The notes: generated by a model not told the origin, from the letters alone. DNA of 12,195 nucleotides from Porogramme epimiltina (GCA_900155495.1 FTLJ01001403.1:1-12195), one strand, 5' to 3'; counted from the first letter of the stretch, positions 1 to 7,799 are shown. Numbers and translations are program-made.

Positions 1-1402
1 CAGCACTGAAGAAAGAGATAGATTGTGTGCCATGAAGCAACAACAGTCTTGTCAATGTTGTCGGGGAGGAACGTGTTGGAGTTGAAGGCGAGGCTGCCTG
101 ATATGGAACCCCGCTGTTGGGTTGAACGCCGGCAGTTGCCGAGAGCGCGGAGAGGAGGATGGGCGCCCCGAAAGCGGCTGCGGACGACGACGACCGCCCC
201 CGTCTCAGACTGGTCTCACCATCCGACGTGCCTGCTCTGCCTTCCGCCAGGCGAAGCAGCTCATTGGTCGCACGGCGAAAGGAGAGGGTAGGAACACGTG
301 CGCGGCTGAAGGTGAGCGGGTCAGACACTGCGACTATCGTGGCGTCGGGGGCAGGAGGTGACCTTACTCGGCTCCGGGCGATCCAGAACACGCTGACGCC
401 CCTTCTTGCAGTGTGTGCGCCAGGTGTCGAGCGTCGGGCCGGTGCAGGGCTGCCAGGCTGAGGTGGACGATCTCCGCCGCCTTTCTCGAACTCGACAGCG
501 CCCGCGGAGTCCCCGCCAGCCTCGTCTTTTACGCTCCCCACGCACGTCCGACGGCCCTGCAGCGCCCACCGTGCCCTCACTGGAGGCAGGCTGCGCCGCA
601 CGCCCGGGCGCGACGTACCCCTGTCTGTGGGACCTCGTCGCAGCGCGCGACCAGCCGTGACGCTGGAGGTGGAGACGCTGCCCGCCGCGGAAGCTCGGGG
701 CGTCGCGTCCTGTGCCGTGCGCCGCCCCTGGCCGGGGCGGCTCGCACGTCCCAGGCCGCTGAGCCCCTCCGCACCGCAGGCCGTGCAACGCCTGCCCCTC
801 CGCACGCACGCCCCGTTCAGCGCAGCGTTCCGTGGGTCCCGCGAGAGAAGGCACCGCGTGTTCCTCGGCCGGGGTGGAGCGGTCTCAGTGCTCAGCTTCG
901 GCACTGCCGTCTCGGCGGCGCGTCGTGTCCATCGTACGGCGCGTCCTGGCCTCCGCCCTTGGAGACCTTCTTGAAGCGCGTGTCTACTCCCCGCGCGCGA
1001 GAACGCCCCCCGCCGCCCCTGGCGCGCGCCCGCGAGGTCTATCAGTCGCCATACGTGTTCCCGGCCGTCGTAGCCATATCAGACGTGCGGGGCGCGCGCA
1101 TATAGTGGGCCCACGGGCGCGACATACCGCGCGCGCCCACCTCGCGTGCGCCGTTCGTTTCCAGGCTGCTCCCATCGCGCGAAGACGACTCGCCCAGCAC
1201 TCCCATTGGCCGCCACACCTCAACCGCACAGCCACCACCACCCCGACGCTGCTCCCACCTTCCCCGCGTCTCTCCCCCATCACCAACGCGTGCAAGCAGG
1301 CGTTCATAGAATGGCGGGGGCAACACTCACCGCATGACTTGCGGGACGAGCGTCGGCTGTTCCGCTTTACTTTTCTCGTGTCCTCTGCTGAACAAGACAA
1401 CT
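1..1402. other. GC-rich stretch without a recognised gene
   Basis: Long open frames exist on both strands, but this follows from the high GC content and none gives a protein I recognise. At 1-105 the minus strand reads a short, sensible peptide (FNSNTFLPDNIDKT) that could be a piece of an exon running off the left edge, but the other frames there are also open. On the plus strand a peptide after the candidate intron at 358-411 (CVRQVSSVGPVQGC, then EVDDLRRL) looks protein-like, but it has no family match I can name. Around 990-1150 the sequence is CG-rich and arginine-rich in all frames. I can support no product here. Confidence 0.5.
358..411 (+). other. Candidate spliceosomal intron
   Basis: A 54-base stretch starts with GTGACC, has a CTGAC branch-point-like motif at 393-397 and ends in a pyrimidine-rich tract plus TTGCAG. 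Length, branch spacing and acceptor match the introns in the monooxygenase gene at the right edge. A second donor-like GTGAGC lies upstream at 312, so an alternative longer intron (312-411) is possible. The flanking frames are not recognised, so this is only a hint of a plus-strand gene here, possibly degraded. Confidence 0.35.
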
Positions 1403-1870
1403 GATCAGACAATCTGCTTTCTTCTCTTCTCACCCGTTCTCAGCGACACGTCGACGATGCTTCACGTAACACAGAGCACCCCATGAAGATAGAGATTGTA
1501 TTCGACCGAGTTGACCTCTCCGAGGTGCCACCTACCTCGCTGGCGTCCCGACTCGTGGTACCGACTCCGGCTCCCCCTGTTGCTGCGGCAGCGGAGTCCG
1601 TCCTCAGGTTGGCCAATATCGCCTACCCTGCTCTAATCCATGTCCCTTACCAATTCTATTCAGCGCCCGCAGTCGTCCGCGCCGCGGTAGGGCCGGGGTG
1701 GTAGTCGCAAGGGCGGCGAGCGCCCACCGATCGAGGTGGGTTGTTCTTTACCTTTCTTGGCGAGCTCGACTACAACGTGTCTTTGCAGGACTGCACTTCC
1801 AGCAATGCTCCCGCCGCAGCTGCTTCAACATAGAGTCTTCATCCTCAGTCTGCTTGTTGACCTATTTTCC
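1403..1870 (+). pseudogene. Aly/REF mRNA export factor 3' fragment, copy 1
   Basis: This is the 3' part of a gene of the Aly/REF (THO complex subunit 4, Yra1/Mlo3) family, RNA-binding adaptors that couple transcription and splicing to mRNA export in the nucleus. The exon at about 1472-1595 reads HPMKIEIVFD, the end of the RRM, followed by the alanine/proline-rich linker (PPTSLASR, PTPAPPVAAAAE). An intron at 1596-1663 (GTCCGT, branch CTCTAAT, TTCTATTCAG) is followed by the arginine/glycine exon 1664-1735 and a second intron at 1736-1788 (GTGGGT to TTTGCAG). The exon after it reads the C-terminal tail. Breaks: most of the RRM is absent, the RGG exon is frameshifted, and the codons for the conserved DLDAE segment are missing. 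The family call rests on copy 2, where the RGG/DLDAE tail is best kept. Confidence 0.7.
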
Positions 1871-2222
1871 CAGAAAATCTCGCCCCGACGTCTCCACACT
1901 CGGCTCGACTGCCACGTCACCGATCCACGCCCGCGCTATTGATATCAACACCACAGATCCCAGCCGCAGGCCCGTTTCCAAAGACGAGGATGTCTATCCG
2001 CTCTCGACCGCCCGGCACGTCATTATATTCATGCACTTTCTATAATATTCTAACATGCTCTATTTTACTAACTAATGCCTGTCCCTCAACGCGTTCACAC
2101 TCTCCTTCGGGCTCCCCGCGCTCGACCAAACCATTCTCTCTACGACGCTCCCCACCATCGGCACCCGGCACGATGCCGTGCTGGACCTCACGTGGATCGC
2201 CAGCGCATGCGTCGTCTGCCAG
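1871..2222 (+). pseudogene. MFS transporter (DHA2-like) 5' fragment
   Basis: Two pieces in the same frame resemble the N-terminus of a 14-helix major facilitator superfamily drug/proton antiporter. The first, about 1878-2030, reads a hydrophilic N-terminal tail ending VYPLSTARHVIIF, at the point where helix 1 normally begins. The second, 2076-2222, reads LPALDQTILSTTLPTIGT and then LDLTWIASACVV; this matches the family's LDQTIVSTALPTI motif at helix 1 and the following loop and helix 2. The second piece ends at CAG with a donor-like GTACCG at 2223. Between them is an AT-rich stretch with TACTAAC, probably a degraded intron. The fragment then stops: from 2284 the next Aly copy begins, so at least twelve helices are missing. 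The motif match is good, the exon boundaries are inferred. Confidence 0.65.
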
Positions 2223-2283
2223 GTACCGTGCAACTCGCGCCGGAGTCCGGCCCTCCCCGGGGGCAACACCAAGCGCACGACTT

Positions 2284-2880
2284 GATCAGACAATCTGCTT
2301 TCTTCCCTCCTCGTCGGTCATCGGCGACAGGTCGACGATGCTTCATGTAACACAGAGCGCGCCATGAAGATAGACATTACATTGGACCGAGATTGTATTC
2401 GACCTCTCCAAGGTGCCACCTACCTCGCTGGCGTCCCGGGTGGTGCCGGCTCCGGCACCCCCTGTTGCTGCGGCAGCGCAGTTAGTCCCCATGTTTGCCA
2501 GTACCGTATCCGCTGCTCTAATGCACGTCCCTTACTAATTCTATTCCGCCACTGGCCGTCGCCCGCGCCGTGGTAGGGCCGCGGTGGTCGCCGCAAGGGT
2601 GGCGAGCGCCGGCCGAAGATGGTTGAGGATCTTGACGCCGAGATCGAAGTGGGTCGTCCTTTACCTTTCTTGGGAGGCTTGACTACAACGTGTCTTCGCA
2701 GGACTACACTTCCAGCAATGCTCACGCCGCCGCTGCTTCAAGGTCAAGTCTTCATCCCCAGTCTGCTTGTCCAACTGTTTTCCCAGAAAATCTCGCTTCT
2801 CGCATCCCTCTGCACTTGATGGTTTCTACTCCTACCGCTCGCACCCGCCTGCTGCCGCGACGGTACCGCACGACATAATC
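2284..2880 (+). pseudogene. Aly/REF mRNA export factor 3' fragment, copy 2
   Basis: This is the copy that identifies the family. After a frameshifted RRM end (AMKIDITLD) and linker (PPTSLASRVV, PAPAPPVAAAA in another frame), one frame from about 2575 reads RGGRRKGGERRPK, then MVEDLDAEIE. A 53-base intron (2649-2701, GTGGGT to TTCGCAG) is followed by DYTSSNAHAAAAS. The order RGG box, then DLDAE-x-E, then DYT is the conserved C-terminal signature of Aly/REF proteins, which binds the DEAD-box export helicase. Defects: an insertion after the MKIDI codons (an extra CATTGGACCGAG-like stretch), a frameshift inside the RGG box, and a lost acceptor in the first intron (TTCCG where copies 1 and 3 have TTCAG). 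No upstream RRM is present, so it cannot encode a complete factor. Confidence 0.8.
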
Positions 2881-2956
2881 AAGCCCTACTGACCTCACCG
2901 ATGTCCCCACACTCGACTCAACTGCCACGTCACCGATCACGGCAGCGCTATTGACG
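2881..2956 (+). pseudogene. MFS 5'-end remnant, unit 2
   Basis: This short segment matches the start of the MFS fragment in unit 1: the frame TDVPTLDSTATSPI parallels VSTLGSTATSPI there, and the DNA CTGCCACGTCACCGATC is shared. Similarity stops at GCGCTATTGA, just before the third Aly copy begins at GTAACACAG. It has no helix-encoding part. It shows that the duplicated unit always contained the Aly 3' end followed by the MFS 5' end. Confidence 0.5.
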
Positions 2957-3400
2957 GTAACACAGAACGCCCCATGAAAATAGAGATTGTGTTCGACCCC
3001 TCCAAGACGCCACCCGCCTCGCTGGCGTCCCGAGCGGTGCCGACTCCGGCTCCCCCTGTTGCTGCGGCAGCGGAGTCCGTCCCCAGGTTGGCCAATATTG
3101 TCTACCCTGCTCTAATCCATGTCCCTTACCAATTCTATTCAGCACCGGCAGTCGCCCGTGCCGCGGTAGGACCGGGGCGGTAGTCGCAAGGGCGGCGAGC
3201 GCCCGCCGATCAAGGTGGGTTCTTTACCTTTCTTGGCGAGCTTCACTGCAACGTGTCTTTTCAGGACTGCACTTCCACAAATTCTCCCGCCGCAGCTGCT
3301 TGAAGGTCAAGTCTTCATCCTCAGTCTGCTTGTCGATCTGTCTTCCCAGAAGATCTCGCTTCTCGCATCCCTCTGCACTCGATGGTTTCCACTCCTACGT
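2957..3400 (+). pseudogene. Aly/REF mRNA export factor 3' fragment, copy 3
   Basis: The first exon piece is the cleanest of the three: ERPMKIEIVFDPSKTPPASL, then ASRAVPTPAPPVAAAAE. It lacks the short insertions of copies 1 and 2. The introns are at 3075-3142 (68 bases, branch CTCTAAT, TTCTATTCAG) and 3215-3264 (50 bases, GTGGGT to TTTTCAG). The exon between them (3143-3214) should code the RGG box; a late frame reads SRKGGERPPIK, but an in-frame TAG lies before it and the DLDAE codons are deleted as in copy 1. Only the 3' end of the gene is present. Copies 1 and 3 resemble each other more than copy 2 in this exon. Confidence 0.75.
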
Positions 3401-3581
3401 CTATCCACCCTCCCCTTGCTCCTGCTTGCTGCCCGCACCCGCCTGCTCACGCTGCCATACCGCACCACCTACACAACCCGAGATCACGCCGACGGCCTCC
3501 CCTACACACAGGCCGAGCGCCATGAAGGTACGTATCCTCGACACCACGCGTGCGCGTAATGCGCTTACAGACATCGTGTAA

Positions 3582-3640
3582 TGACAGATATGTACCTAAC
3601 GGACGTCCCCGACATCTCCACACTCGGCCGACGGACCTGT
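3582..3640 (+). pseudogene. MFS 5'-end remnant, unit 3
   Basis: A frame starting ATG at 3582 reads MTDMYLTDVPDISTLGR. Its DNA core CCCCGACATCTCCACACTCG at 3607 is nearly identical to unit 1 around 1873-1889, where it runs into the MFS N-terminal tail. In this unit similarity ends soon after, and no LDQTI helix follows. If the ATG is original, it may show the true start of the parent MFS protein, which the other two units lack. This is inference from the repeat alignment. Confidence 0.4.
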
Positions 3641-4469
3641 CAACGCGAGAACGACAAATGTCAGCAAACGGCCGAAACCCACCAATGGACGACGCACCAG
3701 CACCATCCGACGTACCAACGCGTCCGTACCTGCGGCGGACGCACTCCGTTAACGAACTAACAAGAAAACAAAGGACAAAACAAACGCACCTCGACCATCG
3801 ACGACGACCACGCTGCTGCCTGGCTGCGGCGCCCGCCCTCGTCGCTACCCATGTCGTCCCCTCCTCGCACGCCCCCTGCCTTTTATACAACAGTCGTTCA
3901 GGGTAGGTCAGCCTATTTCCGCCCCTCCCGTGTGCAGATTCTCACCGTTTTTCCACTAGCAGTCACGCATCGCCGCCGCGTCGTCAACGTACCGTGGCGC
4001 TTACGGCCCAGATCTATTCGACCGTCCCCAGCCCTCACCCTCGTTTCGCCCGCAGCCCTCGCCCGCCCCGCCCCATCAATTGCGTACCGCACACCGCCTC
4101 GCACACACCAATACGCCGTCCGCGTCATCCGGGGGTCGGCGGCGACGGCGCGAAACCCGGGCGTCGTGCTGCGGCAGCCGCCCCTAGCCCGTGAGTCGCG
4201 CCCGTCCGCCTGCGTTTCGAAACGACCGCTCATTTCGGTTGCAGATCACGCTCTCGACGCTCCCGTTCCTCGTCGGGCGCCGCGCGCGTGCGACGGCGGG
4301 CGGCGAGAACGGGCGCGGCGGGGTCGGGCGTGCGCAGGCTCTCGGCGCGCACCGTTCTCGCCGCCCCTGCGGACGTTCGAATGTGCGTACCGCAGGCGCA
4401 TGCTCGTATTGCGACACGTATCGCACATTTCAGAAGTCGGGGACATGTACCGGGAGGGACCGTCGACCG

Positions 4470-4511
4470 CCACCATCTCCTTGTGCACTTTGTGCAGTCA
4501 GCCTGGCTCGC
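4470..4511 (+). repeat. Perfect 42-base direct repeat, copy 1
   Basis: Identical over 42 bases to 4700-4741, beginning CCACCATCTCC and ending GGCTCGC. Weaker similarity extends upstream (GGGACA followed by ATGT and a GACG/GTCGAC stretch in both), so the duplication was probably larger and has diverged outside the core. It contains an acceptor-like CACTTTGTGCAG. Confidence 0.9.
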
Positions 4512-4596
4512 GGGTGCTGGCGTTGAGACCTTCGAGGTGAATTTGGGTCTGGTTTACCGAGTATTAGTTCTCTTGTATAGTAGTTTAGCTGTTGTG

Positions 4597-4602
4597 AATA
4601 AA
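4597..4602 (+). terminator. Candidate poly(A) signal
   Basis: AATAAA lies in an AT-rich, UTR-like stretch (4540-4620) between the two 42-base repeats. It would fit the 3' end of a plus-strand transcript, but I cannot assign a gene upstream with confidence. Confidence 0.3.
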
Positions 4603-4699
4603 GCACTATTTTCTCCTTAAAACGCACACCAACCTCCTGACGAACAAATATCGTGCTTGACGGATGTGACCAAACTTGCGGGACAAATGTCGCCGACGA

Positions 4700-4741
4700 C
4701 CACCATCTCCTTGTGCACTTTGTGCAGTCAGCCTGGCTCGC
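4700..4741 (+). repeat. Perfect 42-base direct repeat, copy 2
   Basis: Second copy of the repeat at 4470-4511, with a start-to-start distance of 230 bases. The sequence after it (CGCGAGCCACACC) differs from that after copy 1, so the right edge of the identity is sharp. Confidence 0.9.
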
Positions 4742-5022
4742 CGCGAGCCACACCTGTAAGAGACTTTCTGAACAGACGACTACAGACAATCGCTTCATTC
4801 TCATTCTCGCCCCCATCTCCATTCGGGCTCAACTAATACACCATCCTGAACCCCCGTGATGTTTTGCTCGTCATCAAGCAGCGACGCCGCTTCCTGGCTG
4901 GCATAAGAGCCTCGCGTGCAGCATACCAACGGCGGTCCAACGCCGCAGATACTTGGCACGAGAGTCTCAAAATCGACACGAAAGCATTTTTAATAACGTA
5001 TTCTACACGGAAACTTCTGCAG

Positions 5023-5196
5023 GCGAGAGCACGACACGGCGCATTTGCCCAAATCTCCCTCGGACTCGACTTCGCCGACCCAGCCTACGGCCAACACCAA
5101 TCGTCCGTCGCGCGAGCGGCCGTCTTCATCATCTCGCAGATGCTTGTCAACCGCTTCCCAAGCAACTTCTTCGTCAGTTCCCTCAGTGTTTCGCAG
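5023..5196 (+). CDS. Orphan exon-like frame, unknown protein
   Basis: This frame reads HGAFAQISLGLDFADPAYGQ, later AAVFIISQMLVNRFPSNFF. Third codon positions are strongly C/G-biased, as in the monooxygenase gene at the right edge, while the other two frames are not. It is bounded by an acceptor-like CTTCTGCAG (ending 5022) and a good donor, CAG followed by GTACGT at 5197. A following intron could run to ATACAG at 5254 (58 bases). The frame is open further upstream to about 4858, with less biased codons. I do not recognise the protein. It may be an internal exon of the broken gene whose 3' end lies at 5357-5629. No start codon is visible. Confidence 0.35.
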
Positions 5197-5356
5197 GTAC
5201 GTCGTCAACTCGCTCGCGCGCGTACTTCGTTCTCCTGAAGCTCTATGTATACAGCTTGTAGCTACGTACTACATCCTATCGTTAGAGCGCGGGGCGACGA
5301 CTCGGAGTCTGCCCCGCGCACATTACATCTCGAGACATGTCCACTCCAGTACCTAA

Positions 5357-5629
5357 CAGAGTGCGCCGCGCGGTGACACGCACCCTGCCTCGGCTCTCGT
5401 TCTATGTGTCCGGGAGCGTACCATACATAGCCTGAACCTTCCCGTCGGGACTGTCAGCAAGGCAACTGTCCACATCGTCATGGTGCTGCTCAACAGTACC
5501 GAGGACGAGAGCTTCAGCCTGAGGACGTCAACACGCCTGCCACTTCGATTCTCGACTCATGAATCCTGGTACGAGTTCTGTAGTTGGCTTAAGGAACGAA
5601 TGAAGACAAACACCATGCCCGTCTGCTGA
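5357..5629 (+). pseudogene. 3' end of an unknown protein gene, copy A
   Basis: An open frame without an ATG near its start follows an acceptor-like CCTAACAG (ending about 5359). It reads GTVSKATVHIVMVLLNSTED, then ESWYEFCSWLKERMKTNTMP and stops with TGA at 5627. The last 60 codons align with copy C and the last 20 with copy B, including the stop, which argues that this is the true C-terminus of a once-coding gene. The end is amphipathic and charged. I do not know the family. Copy A is the only one open throughout this section, but no complete upstream gene is visible, so it is a fragment or the end of a degraded gene. Confidence 0.45.
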
Positions 5630-5978
5630 CGGACATGGGTTTCCCTCGCTCCGCCCCTATACCCAACCTCGTTTCGAACGAGAGGACGGCGGGACGACTC
5701 GCCGAGAATAGATTTATTGTCATGATCCCCCGACTAACCTCTCGCCACGACGCAGCGCGGGGCGCGCGAGATGTGTCCGACGTTTCGGCGCGCCCGATCG
5801 AACCTTGAACCCCTGTATCGAACTCGAGCAACGGAAGGGTGGCATACACGCTCGTTATCTTGATGACGGAGAGTGCGCCGACCATCATGCGATCGTCCTA
5901 CGTGGCGGGGGGGTTCGGGAGATAATCACCTGCAGGTTTGCTACTATCAGTGGGCGAGCAGACGAGGCGGAATTCTAG

Positions 5979-6038
5979 TACGAGTTCTGTAGTCGGCTCA
6001 AGGAATGAATGAAGACGAACACCATGCCCGTCCACTGA
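5979..6038 (+). pseudogene. 3' end of an unknown protein gene, copy B
   Basis: Only the last 20 codons are present. They read YEFCSRLKE, then a premature TGA, then MKTNTMPVH and the shared final stop at 6036. The sequence before 5979 shows no similarity to copies A or C, so copy B begins inside the former coding region. Confidence 0.6.
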
Positions 6039-6213
6039 CGGACATGGGTTTCCCTCGCTCCGTGCCTGAGCCCAACCTCGTTTCGAACGACGGAATGATG
6101 AGACGACTTACCAGGAATAGCTTCATTGTCGGGCCTTGGAAGCCGCGCAGGACGAAGTTCCCGGTGCTAGTCTAATTGGTGAATGAGGCCCCGGGGTTGC
6201 GTCATCATCTTCG

Positions 6214-6477
6214 TTGACACACTTCCACCCCTCAGGGGTAAATCTAGATTCGGAGTGTCAGCATGCGTACATACAATCTCGGTCTCGATCCGTTGGGACT
6301 GTCAGCAAGGCAGCTGTCCACATCGTCATAATGTTGCTCAACAGTACCGAGGATGATGGCTTCAGCTCGAAGACGTCAGCACGTCTGCTTCGATTCTCGT
6401 TTCACGAGTCCTAGGAGTACGAGTTCCATGGTTGGCTCAGGGAACGAATGAAGACAAACACCACGCCCGTCCACTGA
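6214..6477 (+). pseudogene. 3' end of an unknown protein gene, copy C
   Basis: It reads GTVSKAAVHIVIMLLNSTED, then FSFHES, a TAG at 6412 where copy A has the tryptophan codon TGG, then EYEFHGWLRERMKTNTTPVH and the shared stop at 6475. Relative to copy A there is a three-base loss in the LPLRF region and a three-base gain after the TAG. Indels in multiples of three suggest that part of the divergence may have accumulated while the sequence was still coding. Weak similarity to copy A continues upstream to about 6255. Confidence 0.6.
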
Positions 6478-6610
6478 CGGACATGGGTTTCCCTCGCTCC
6501 GCCCCTGATCCCGACCTCGTTTAAGACGACGGGGTGATGAGATCACTCACCGAGGATAGTTTCATTGTCAAGCCTTGAAAGTCGCGCGCCATGGAGTCCC
6601 TGCCCGATGA

Positions 6611-7799
6611 AGCCGTACCCATGGCGGCACGCGCCTAGGTAAGTCTAGAAACCTCGCCAGCTCACGGTATCATCAGCAAGTGTACCGGCAGGCTGGGACA
6701 AGGGCGTGACGTACCCGTAATTGTTTCTAGCGAGAGCTGTGTAGCGTGCTGACTTCGCTCATGGGAAGTCGGACTTGCTGGCAGTGTGAAACGGCGGGCG
6801 GCACGAAGTGATCGAGATACGGTCCCGGCCTCGATTTAGTTGACGCGCTCCAGCTCGTGTGGGACAACTGCTGCGCGGCCGTCAAGTAGATTGTTTCGGG
6901 TGTGTTCTGAATGCGGTGCGGCTCCGACTGGACTGGCTCTCGTCGATGTTCCCGGGCCTCGTTCGGGCGAGATTCACTGCAGACGTCACACAGGGGATCG
7001 GTACCGAGTGAAGGGAACAGGCCTATTCCCACAGTCCTGCACCGGAATTTGCAGTCTTCCCCGATACTCGACGCATTCCAGGTTGCGTGCGGCACCAGCC
7101 GTCGAGTCACCCTGCCGGACAGACACTTCCACTTTGCGTTGTAACCGAGTCAAGTATTTCTTCAAGGACTCTGCGACGCTCGGTTTAGTACTACTACAAA
7201 CGAGAAGATAATGCGTCGTAGCGCATGTACCATCTGTTGTATCCCAGTTGAGACCGCCGATAAACATCTTCCTACATGACCACCGCCATGTCTGGAAGGC
7301 TTCCTGCTACGTGTAAATCTTGCTCTCGTACTCGGTACGTGATATGTGTGTGCGTGACAGTGAGGCGAAGCCGACAAGTCGCTTATGGGAAGGAGACCGC
7401 GTGCGTCGGGGTGTTGACCATGAGGGCGGAGAAGGTCTTGTGTGCGGGCAAGGGAGCGCAGCGCGGAGATCGGCCCATACTCGCGCTGCGCGCGGGGATT
7501 ACCAGCTGTGACAGCTGCTGGCCCGGGGGACGTGAAACGAGGGTCGTGGTGGAGCTAACGTACACCAACAGATGCAAAAAACTCGCCCGGTCATCGTGGG
7601 CCCGCCCGTCGAGACACGGGGCGGGCCCGTGTAATCATATTGGACGCGTGGCGGGGGGCGAGAGGCAGAGGCGAGAGCGGGAGCAGCAACAGGTTGGCCC
7701 TGAGGGGGGCGGCGGCCGAGGTGGTAGAGATTGGAGATTAGCTATACGCCCGCGCGTCCCCACGCCCATGGAGACGCGGATGTGATTGCCCGCGTGCTG
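6611..7799. other. Region without a recognised gene
   Basis: Overlapping frames on both strands at 6727-7270 give no protein I recognise. A short plus frame ending at a TAG near 6889 reads LDLVDALQLVWDNCC, which looks protein-like but is preceded by a stop 12 bases before. Donor-like GTAAGT occurs at 6639. From 7640 to 7735 the plus strand is purine-rich (GAGAGGCAGAGGCGAGAG). A GC-rich hairpin at 7598-7628 is listed separately. I see nothing else that can be supported. Confidence 0.5.
7598..7628. repeat. Perfect 10-base GC inverted repeat
   Basis: GGGCCCGCCC at 7598-7607 and its reverse complement GGGCGGGCCC at 7619-7628 are separated by 11 bases. It could form a very stable hairpin in DNA or RNA. 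No T-run follows and no gene is assigned to it, so I do not call it a terminator. Confidence 0.7.

Larger units (their letters stand above)
1403..3640 (+). repeat. Three-copy degenerate array of an Aly-3'/MFS-5' segment
   Basis: Three diverged direct copies of the same segment follow each other. Unit 1 is about 1403-2222, unit 2 about 2284-2956 and unit 3 about 2957-3640. Units 1 and 2 share the opening GATCAGACAATCTGCTTTCTT (1403 and 2284, one base longer than given here in unit 2 context). All three share the GTAACACAGA-CCATGAA junction (1466, 2347, 2957), both Aly introns, the exon between them, and a downstream segment containing TCCACACTCG (near 1882, 2909 and 3617) that belongs to the MFS 5' end. 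The units differ by indels: unit 1 has lost the spacer between the Aly and MFS parts, unit 2 has a shortened spacer, and unit 3 keeps the longest spacer but loses the MFS similarity soonest. Retained introns mean the copies arose from DNA and not from reverse-transcribed mRNA. Confidence 0.8.
3641..4860. other. Region without a recognised gene
   Basis: The plus frame 3851-4540 (229 codons) is open but very arginine/proline-rich, with no domain I recognise and no clear codon bias; I treat it as probably chance. A good donor (GTGAGT at 4191) and acceptor (GGTTGCAG ending at 4245) could delimit a 55-base plus-strand intron, but the flanking frames are not recognisable. A TATA-like TATAAAAGG lies on the minus strand at 3884-3892, with no gene to assign to it. 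From about 4530 the sequence becomes AT-rich and UTR-like. The 42-base repeats and the AATAAA inside this region are listed separately. Confidence 0.5.
5434..6610 (+). repeat. Three-copy tandem array of a gene 3' end and flank
   Basis: Three direct copies have stop codons at 5627, 6036 and 6475, giving periods of about 410 and 440 bases. The best conserved block starts at TACGAGTTC (5570, 5979, 6418) and continues past the stop through CTGACGGACATGGGTTTCCC and an AACCTCGTTT block to ATTGTC. Copies A and C also share the upstream block starting GGGACTGTCAGCAAGGCA (5447 and 6295). Copies B and C share more 3' flank (GCCTTG-AAG-CGCGC). Copy B lacks the upstream block, so it is truncated at its 5' side. 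Confidence 0.8.

Noticed and set aside
321..854. 177-codon open frame on the minus strand
   Set aside because: The region is open in several frames on both strands because of high GC content. The peptide is arginine-, glycine- and alanine-rich without a domain.
1403..3640. CRISPR or satellite array
   Set aside because: Only three units of several hundred bases with gene content and introns. There are no short spaced repeats and no constant period.
3884..3892. TATAAAAGG on the minus strand as a promoter
   Set aside because: No credible minus-strand gene starts just downstream of it, so the match alone is not enough.
3851..4540. 229-codon plus-strand open frame
   Set aside because: Arginine/proline-rich with no recognised domain, no clear codon bias and possible intron signals inside. 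Open frames of this kind are expected at this GC content.
7598..7628. Transcription terminator hairpin
   Set aside because: The hairpin is real, but there is no T-run, and a eukaryotic genome would not use an intrinsic terminator of this bacterial type.
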